Source: Phoenix dactylifera
Lineage: Eukaryota > Streptophyta > Magnoliopsida > Arecales > Arecaceae
Direction: 5' to 3'
NCBI RefSeq assembly: GCF_009389715.1
Contig: NC_052399.1
Coordinates: forward strand, 16,123,646-16,187,645
DNA: 64,000 nt
Within the stretch, counting starts at the first letter, position 1, and every line of letters begins with the position of its first letter. The position numbers and the translations under genes were made by a program. Shown piece after piece: positions 57,370-64,000 of the stretch. A model generated the notes under the pieces. It worked only from the letters and a program-made list of their open reading frames with translations. It ran no database searches and was not told the DNA's origin.

Positions 57370-57900
57370 TTTAAAATGAATTTTCATGGCAGGGTTGCTG
57401 AGGGAGGAGGCAATAGGGGTATGGGTTTTCTTATTAGAGACCACAACATCAGATTTGTGGAAGCCGGGGGCCAACGGATTTTCGACAGTTTTGTCGTTGG
57501 AACTGAGCTCAGAGCTGCGTCGGAGGGCATCTCCTATGCAAGGTATGTTTTGGGTGCGGTCAATATTCGCCTTGAAGAGGACTCGGCTCCGGTGATCGGG
57601 TAGGTACGTAGTCGGCATAGCGATGTGGACGGGCGGTTATTGCTCGACGACACTCGAAGACTAGCGAGAGGGTGTGATTTTTTTCGGGCTACCTATGTTT
57701 ACCAGGAAATGAATAATGCGGTTGATTGATGGTCTCCTTTACGGCTCATCATTCTAGTGAGTTTTTAGGAAAGAACTCGACAACTATTTCTTCTTCTCTC
57801 CGTTAGCTTTTTATTTCTGACTTTATTGATTATACTTGTGCATGTTTTTGTATGAGATGCGATTGTACCAAAAAAATAATTTCATAAAAATTATTATTAT
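57370..57900 (+). mobile_element. LINE 3' remnant (RNase H-like domain) with A-rich tail
   Basis: The plus frame reads VNFHGRVAEGGG, GMGFLIRDHN, VGTELRAASEGISYARYVLG and LEEDSAPVIG. After a stop at 57601 it continues with DDTRRLARGCDFFRATYVYQ and NNAVD, with a second stop just after. This is the RNase H-like domain of plant L1-type LINEs. The usual first catalytic Asp (VNFDG) is His here. AATAAT/A-rich sequence at about 57865-57905 may be the decayed tail. Upstream LINE sequence is absent. Confidence 0.65.
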
Positions 57901-58455
57901 TATTATTTTTTCTGAAAAAATAGTTGCGCCGCTCCCTCTCGCGTTCGCGTTGTAGCCGTTTAGCCCGGGGTGGGCTGCGTGGACCCAGTCGAGTATCTTC
58001 CTCGGGGTCTACAGAAAGAAACGAACAAGTACTACCACACCCGGTATGGTACTCTCTTACACACCGGGGAAAGGCAACCTGCCGCATCAAGGCTATGTCA
58101 TTATTCATTACTCCCACGGCCGGCGACGTAACCCGTTCTCTCTCACTGCCGGTGACCGTAACCCGTTTCCTCTCTTCCCCTCGTCCCATCCTAGTAATGT
58201 GACGGCCTGACGGGCGTAACGCTGTCAGAGCCTTTTTGAATATCCCGTCAATGTACGGAGGGCTTCCACGAATCATTCCCGTTAATATACGGAAGCTTCT
58301 ATCGTAAGCAACTTCGAACGGAAGCCTTATCTAGGAACTATTTTTAAGCTAACGCTCACCGAGAGTGAGCATAAGCGTAACCCGTGCCTGAAATTAAGCT
58401 ACTGCTGGAGATACTCTCACCGGCCAGCGTTTCATTAGCCGAGGGGACGCCTCTT
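57901..58455. other. Upstream region of the GMI1-like gene
   Basis: GC-richer DNA without a recognised gene. Short open frames on both strands have Arg/Ser-rich low-complexity content. Confidence 0.45.
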
Positions 58456-58463
58456 TATAAGAG
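58456..58463 (+). promoter_or_regulatory. Likely TATA box of the GMI1-like gene
   Basis: CCTCTTTATAAGAGAACC is followed 30 nt later by a strongly C/T-rich leader (58480-58625), typical of plant transcription starts. Confidence 0.5.
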
Positions 58464-60687
58464 AACCAAGAAAGGCTCGTCTCCCTGCCTCTCTCTTTCC
58501 CCCTCTCCACTTCCAAGTCCAAACGGTGGGACTGCTCCGGCCGTCCCCATTCCCCTTTTCCTATCCTCTTTTGTCCCTTCCTCTCCCCTCTCCCCTCTCC
58601 CCTCTTATTCCTCCGATCTTTTTCACGCGTAACCGTGGAATTCCTCGAGGTCGCTCACGTCTTCGGCCTCCGCTTCTTGAACCAGAGCTCGGAGCAGGGC
58701 TCGTCTCGCGGCCTTGGAGCTCTTCGGAGGGGGTACTGATTCGTTCCTTTGTCGCTACAAGGGTTTTGGAAGGGCCTATAACCGTTTCTTGGTCCTGGCA
58801 TTGTAATCGGAACATCATAGGCTGCATGCAAGTCTATGGCCTCTGATTCTTAGGCGAATCTCCGGCTTCTCCTTTCAAACTTTTCTTGCTTGCAGTCTTT
58901 AACGTAATTTTGTGTTTCCATGGGTTTTTGTTTCAATATCGTGTTCTTGAATCGGTTGTTGGGCAATACGTGTCATTATCCGATAAAACTTGGGTTTCGT
59001 TGGTCGTAAATTTTACAATAGTTTGAAAGGTTTCAAAAGGATTTGCGTATAGATTACTTTAGGTTTCGAATTCAATCATGGTTTGTTTTCTTATGTTCAG
59101 CATCTACTTACTAGGGGGCTTAACTAATTTTTAATCTTGGTTTTACATTGACCCAATAAAATCAGTTATCTTATCATAAAGGCTTAAATAATATCTTGAG
59201 ATTTTGAACATTATTTTCTTGTTCTATCTGAGTTTTTTGTGCTGTTGAATCTATAATATCTTCTTGAGTCGGTTGCAGTGTGGTGCGTGTTGTTCTTTGT
59301 TAAAACTTATGTTTACATGGCGTGTATAAACCTTTAAAAGAAAGCTTTGCCTTCATCTTGGCTTATATATGTGATTGCCTTGATACATTGAATTTTCGTT
59401 CTTGCAATTTTTCACTGCATTTTGGATGCTTTATCCTACTTTTTACTTGGCATCATCTTTTACTGTCGTGTTTTGTTTTTTTCAACTCTAGCTATATGTG
59501 GTGATTTATGGATTTTTACTCTTTTATTTACATTGATGAAATAAATTCAGCAACTTTATCTCATGGGCATATGCAGATGTTGCATATTGATGGGATATGA
59601 TTTATTTCTTGCTTTTAACAGAGCTTTGTTTGTTTGTCTGAGAATTTTTGTGATGCTGCTTGCTGTATTTTCTTGAATAGTTTGTAACATGATGTGTGTC
59701 ATTATCTTTCAAAACACAGATTTTATGGAGAAGAGTTAATAGAATGTTGATAGATTCCAATCATCGTACGATGTACTGGTTGGTTCTGGTGTGTATCATA
59801 CATACTGTACTGGTACCGAAATGCAGTCAGTACAGGGGACATACCGGTCTGTATGCTGAACTGAGCCATACCAAGCATACAGATGGTATAGTGTTGAGAT
59901 GGTGAACCTTTTCCATATGCTCTGAATAAATTCTGCTCGAGTCTAAAATCTAGTGTGTTGTGTTCTATTCAAAGTCTAGCTACATGTACCAATTATTATT
60001 ATTTTTTTATTTTTCTCTCTCAGTTTGACATTAATGCAGAAGTTTATATATGTTCTTTTGGATTTTTCTGAAAATAGTTTCATCATCTTTGTCTCTTACA
60101 AAAGGAACCTCCTATTGCCAACTAACTTTTACATTTTAGATAATGCTACTCTAGTATCAATATTTTGCACTCATTGATATGTATAAACTGATATTCTGGT
60201 GATTATCTGCCAATACAGTATCAGTATATCATCCAAGAATTTTTAACATCTGATATATTATCATAATTACGAATTTTCATTCACTAATTAGTAAATTCAA
60301 TAAATTAAAACAATGGTTTATCTAGTTTTTACAATCGAACCTGATATATCAATTGGTTGTTATTGACTAGCCAAGGTATTATGATATCTTGGAACATTTC
60401 ATTCATTCTTGTTCATTCATATTTTAGTTTGTCAGTAAACCTGCTAAGTTAATTGAGATAGTGACATTTGAAATGCTTTTGCCTCATTTTTAACCCTGCT
60501 TATTTATATATATTTCTAGATTATCATGTATTTTGTTTTTGTACTTGTGCACATTTCCTGCAACATTTCTTAGGTGCTGATCATATTCTCAGTTAACTTT
60601 GTTGCAAATTGATGTCTGGCAGGACTGTTATGATGCTGACTGAAGTCACATAATGGCCAGTTGAATTTTTTTTGTGGTTTTTTGTAG
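58464..60687 (+). other. Leader exon(s) and first intron of the GMI1-like gene
   Basis: A pyrimidine-rich leader begins near 58486. The coding exon's acceptor (TTTTTTGTAG) ends at 60687. Where the leader exon ends is unclear: possible donors are near 58648 (GAG/GTCGCTC) and 58731 (GGGG/GTACTG). The intron is T-rich. A stretch at about 59740-59900 with GTACTG/CAGTAC and GGTACC words looks like a dispersed repeat of unknown type. Confidence 0.45.
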
Positions 60688-60691
60688 TGAA

Positions 60692-63370
60692 ATGGCAAAT
60701 AGAAGGCCCTGTAAAAGGGCTCTTGTAGAATTCTTGGATGGACATGATGATGATGATGCTGAAAAAGTGTATAGGTTTCAGATTCTGTTGCCTAATGGCA
60801 CAAGTACGCGCATAGCACTTCATGATCCAGCAGAAGATATGCTTATTGATGAGTTTATATACCATATAAGAAAGGAAGTGGAATATTCTGCTAAAGCAGC
60901 ACATGGTGAAAGGCAGAGGATTCTGTGGAATGAAGACATATATCTTGAAGATATGCATGATAACAAGATCAAAAAGAAAATATGTTTCAGACATTTTAAA
61001 ACCAATAAATGTCACATATTAAGGCTTCATGTAAGTTATTATCTATCTTATTGTTTTTGCAGACGACATCCCATCTCTTCGGCCTTTGTAGTCTGATATT
61101 GTTTGAGTACTATTTTTTTTCATCATGGTACTTTTAGAACTCCAACCAGTTATCTTTTTCCCCCTTTGTTCTTTATTTTTGTCAGGATGGTGCGGGGCGA
61201 TCTGTTAATACTTTTCAAGTAAGTGTTCCTTTTCAAGCTCTATCCTTTCATTGTATCATCTATGTAATTTATCTTGTTCACTGATCGTAGATTCCTTCTT
61301 TATTTTGTTGATATTTTTGTTTTGTTAACATTTAACTTGCTAAGCACTCCTTACCAATCTACGTATTGTTTTCTTTAATCTCCTTTGAAAAGGACTTCTG
61401 CATTTTTCAGAATGCTTTTTGGGAGTTCTGTGATTAATTTAAATTTTCTTTCTCTTACATTCTCAGAACATGTGGGATTTGACACCAGATACAGACCTTC
61501 TGGCAGAACTTCCAGCAGAGTATACATTTGAAACTGCTCTTGCTGACTTGATCGTGAGTCAGTTGTGCTAGAAACATTCCTGGTCTTGTTTACACATTGA
61601 ATGTCTCTGTTCATGTGATTATCTTGCTCTCAGACCTCCTTCTTGTTCTATGGTTTCTTAGGATAATTCATTGCAGGCTGTGTGGTCTAATGGTTCAGGT
61701 GAAAGGAGGCTTCTTAGGTGAGTGCATTTTGTTTACTGAACTCTTTGACAATAATAAATTTTACTTTTTAAAAGATAAATATGTGGTAACCTATTTATAT
61801 CTGTTTTATTTAACTTAGCTATTCAATGCCATTGATCTGCATTGTTGTCCAGTTCGCTTTCTTGCAGCGTCAAGTCACAATATGCGACTGCAAAATCCTT
61901 TCATCCTGTTTTGGAAGTAACTTATGTGGACAAATTCCTTTTGTTCCTTTTCCATCAAAAAAAGCAGCTTTACTTAAAATAGCTCCTCCTAGCTTTTTCA
62001 TTTTTTTTGCAGTAAATGTTATTATGATGGGAAATTGTGATGCGTGCAGGCAGAAGCGATATGTGTAGTTTATTATTTTTGCTTTACATGTTGTAGTTTA
62101 TTTAGAAGGAACAAGAAGAAAAAGAAATAAAGATTATTTCATCATGATGTGAAGACCAGTTAATGCTGCATGTGTTCAGGGTTAAGATCGAATAACATCA
62201 CCTTAACTTGGTTGTTCCAGCCATTCTTGCCAAGCACCTTTTTAACAAACCATTTTTCCTGAGGGTGGTAAGAGTCGGCATTTTATAAAGTTGACAGCAC
62301 TACCTTTATTAAACCCTCAGTAAACTATTCCACCTTGTAGGGTGAAATAGTGTACTTTGATTGAAGTGGATTAAAGATATCTGAATCCATTCATTTTGGG
62401 CTAACTCATTCAGCAATCAAACATTGTCTAATTGTGGGAATTTTTTTTAAAAAAAATCACTTACCTACGAACACTTTTATTTCTTAACAACCTACGAACA
62501 ATTTATGAAGAATTTACATTAAAATGTCCAACCCTTGATAGTTCTATAAATTCATCATTTGGGCAAAAATAATATTCTGGAATATTTGAACTAGAGTTTT
62601 TAGCCAATGAACAGTGACATGAGATTAATGTGAAAGAATAGCTTATAATACTATTCCTCCGTTTTGGCCCATACTTACGAGTTTCTAGTAGGAGTACTTG
62701 CATGCAGACGTTTATGATTGTGTATAATGTGGACTGTTGATTGAGCATCAAAGGTGGGATGTCTACTGTAAGGTGTGAATCTGTAGAGATGGAGCAGGTA
62801 AAATAAAGGTTCACCGTTTTTAAGTTTGGAGTTGGTTGGATACATGATGTGCACATAAACCCAAAGAACGAGCTATGACGTATGCATCACTTGGTGACAT
62901 AGGAATTCAATCCAACAACTGGACTATTCCTATAATTTTCCTAGTGGGCTTGTTTTTCTGTCTCCTTAATAATTGTGGGATGCATCTCCCTTGCATACTC
63001 ATTTTTGCATTGGCATCTTCTGTTTGCTTGCCCCGATGCATCCTCATTTTTGCATTGGTATCTTCTGTTTACTTTCCCCTCCACAGCTGACAATTCTAAA
63101 TCTATGTTCTGGATTTTCCATGTTAATCTTTGTAATAATTTCTTTAAGCAAGCTTTTTTTTTTTTCCTTTTTTCTGTATGAACTTTTTCTGCTCATTATT
63201 AATTTGGAATATTATTTGCTTTTAGTTTGATCCACAAAATGCCACAGACATATGTTTGTAATAATTTCTCTTCAACTATCGTGCAGTGTAATGATCAATG
63301 AACAGAAGATTGTAATTTTTGATAGTGGCCCTGGAATGGATGGTAGTGAGGAGAACTCTATATCAAAGTG
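60692..63370 (+). CDS. GMI1: GMI1-type GHKL ATPase / SMC-hinge protein, 5' part, 3' end outside window
   Basis: Five coding exons, 60692-61030, 61186-61218, 61467-61553, 61662-61717 and 63287-63370, join in phase and give the first 199 residues. MANRRPCKRALVEF opens a conserved amino-terminal region (YRFQILLPNGTS, KCHILRLHDG). Then come MWDLTPDTDLLAELPAEYTF, the GHKL N-box ALADLIDNSLQAVW (about 148-161) and the G1 box FDSGPGMDG (183-191). These are the ATP-binding motifs shared by GMI1/SMCHD1 and MORC proteins; the amino end fits GMI1. In Arabidopsis GMI1 is induced by DNA damage and supports somatic homologous recombination. The start is the first ATG, 4 nt after the acceptor, and matches the family. 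The next exon (after KW) lies beyond the window. A MORC protein is the alternative, but the leader sequence argues against it. Confidence 0.87.
61718..63286 (+). other. Intron of the GMI1-like gene
   Basis: A 1.6 kb intron (donor AG/GTGAGT, acceptor GTGCAG). It contains a direct duplication of about 45 bp at about 62998-63078 (CTCATTTTTGCATTGGCATC / CTCATTTTTGCATTGGTATC, then TTCTGTTT). No other gene is seen. Confidence 0.7.
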
Positions 63371-64000
63371 GTATGTTGTTGCAGTAATTTTTGACTTGAT
63401 GCCTTTTTGATTGTGAACATTAAAGTTAGGTGTGCAAAAGTTACTTGGTGTAGTTTATCTATTCTAGAATAAAAGAGTTACTCATATTCTAACTGAATCA
63501 AAAATTTGTCTGATATTCCTTTCCCTGTAGGACCAGGAATCTGGGTCTGACTTGATTTCTGTTTCTGATGCAAAGGTTGTTGAGCCTGAAAGATCTGACA
63601 TGGTCAACTTGCAATTGGATTCTGATTTTAATGTCAACTTGAATGAGGAGCGAGAATCCTAATACTTAAACTCGAGAGAAGCAATCTAGGGGTTTAATAC
63701 TTGGTGTTAATGTTTTTTTTCCTTAAAATAACCTCACTTTTCTCTCTCCTGCTTTCCTTTTTTTTTTTTTGTTAATTTGAGAACTAAACTGCACTTTCGG
63801 GGAGGTTCACATACTGATGAAACAATTTGTGGCAGTAGAGTAAGATTTTTGTCATTGTCTAGGACTAACTTTTTTGTTACTATGTCTGCAGCATTCCTAA
63901 TGTCTCTCATCTTTGATTGCGATGAATTCCTATGACCGCAGTTATTTTTTGATGCCTACAAACTCTGTTCTATTACAAGAATAATAAAATATGGCCTCAA
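63371..64000 (+). other. Next intron of the GMI1-like gene, to right edge
   Basis: The GT donor at 63371 opens an intron. The family's next conserved segment (GKMGSS-like) was not found, so that exon lies beyond 64000. A 43-codon open stretch at 63531-63662 follows a good acceptor (TTCCCTGTAG) but is out of phase with the preceding exon. Confidence 0.55.

Noticed and set aside
57830-58276. 148-codon minus-strand frame before the GMI1-like gene
   Set aside because: It is Arg-rich low-complexity sequence overlapping the A-rich LINE tail and the upstream region of another gene. No domain is seen.

Overview
The window is plant nuclear DNA. Multi-exon genes with GT..AG introns, long (TA)n tracts, plant LTR elements and LINE remnants all point that way. 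Two genes (the IQD gene and CAS) have very GC-rich 5' coding ends that fade towards the 3' end, a habit of commelinid monocots. A palm or close relative is my best guess, but the species is inference.

Layout. At 1-7.3 kb is the 5' part of a KH-domain RNA-binding protein gene on the minus strand; it runs off the left edge and has a 4.1 kb intron between its 5'UTR exon and first coding exon. At 7.55-8.55 kb is an AT-rich candidate DNA-transposon derivative. At 8.6-18.4 kb is a young Ty3/gypsy chromovirus-type LTR retrotransposon on the minus strand, with 2.88 kb LTRs and the target duplication GATAC; it is broken. At 21-24.85 kb is a complete four-exon IQD calmodulin-binding gene (minus). From 25 to 36 kb the DNA is gene-poor and full of repeat debris: two LINE remnants, a TRIM-type mini-LTR element that carries a solo LTR inside it, and several microsatellites.

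From 36.5 kb the window is gene-rich again. It holds an intronless JAM-type (subgroup IIId) bHLH transcription factor (plus), an intronless-CDS CAS/exportin-2 gene (plus), a second TRIM copy at 45.2 kb, a two-exon secreted SOUL heme-binding protein gene (minus, 48.2-51.0 kb), a six-exon chloroplast sirohydrochlorin ferrochelatase gene SirB (plus, 51.9-55.7 kb), a small LTR element at 56.4-57.1 kb, a LINE 3' remnant, and the first coding exons of a GMI1-type GHKL-ATPase/SMC-hinge DNA-repair gene (plus, from 60.7 kb), cut by the right edge.

Genes working together. The clearest functional link is SOUL and SirB. They lie head to head with start codons about 860 bp apart; one product is expected to bind heme-type tetrapyrroles and the other makes siroheme. 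A Tourist/PIF-Harbinger MITE with perfect TTA duplications fills over half of the gap and ends 27 bp before the SOUL ATG. The other genes look unrelated to each other (RNA binding, calmodulin binding, jasmonate signalling, nuclear transport, DNA repair). I found no CRISPR array, operon or clearly new multi-gene system. The items most worth a second look are the SOUL-MITE-SirB promoter, the SirB start codon embedded in a splice acceptor, the nested TRIM/solo LTR, and the vestigial exon-edge repeats in the KH gene intron.
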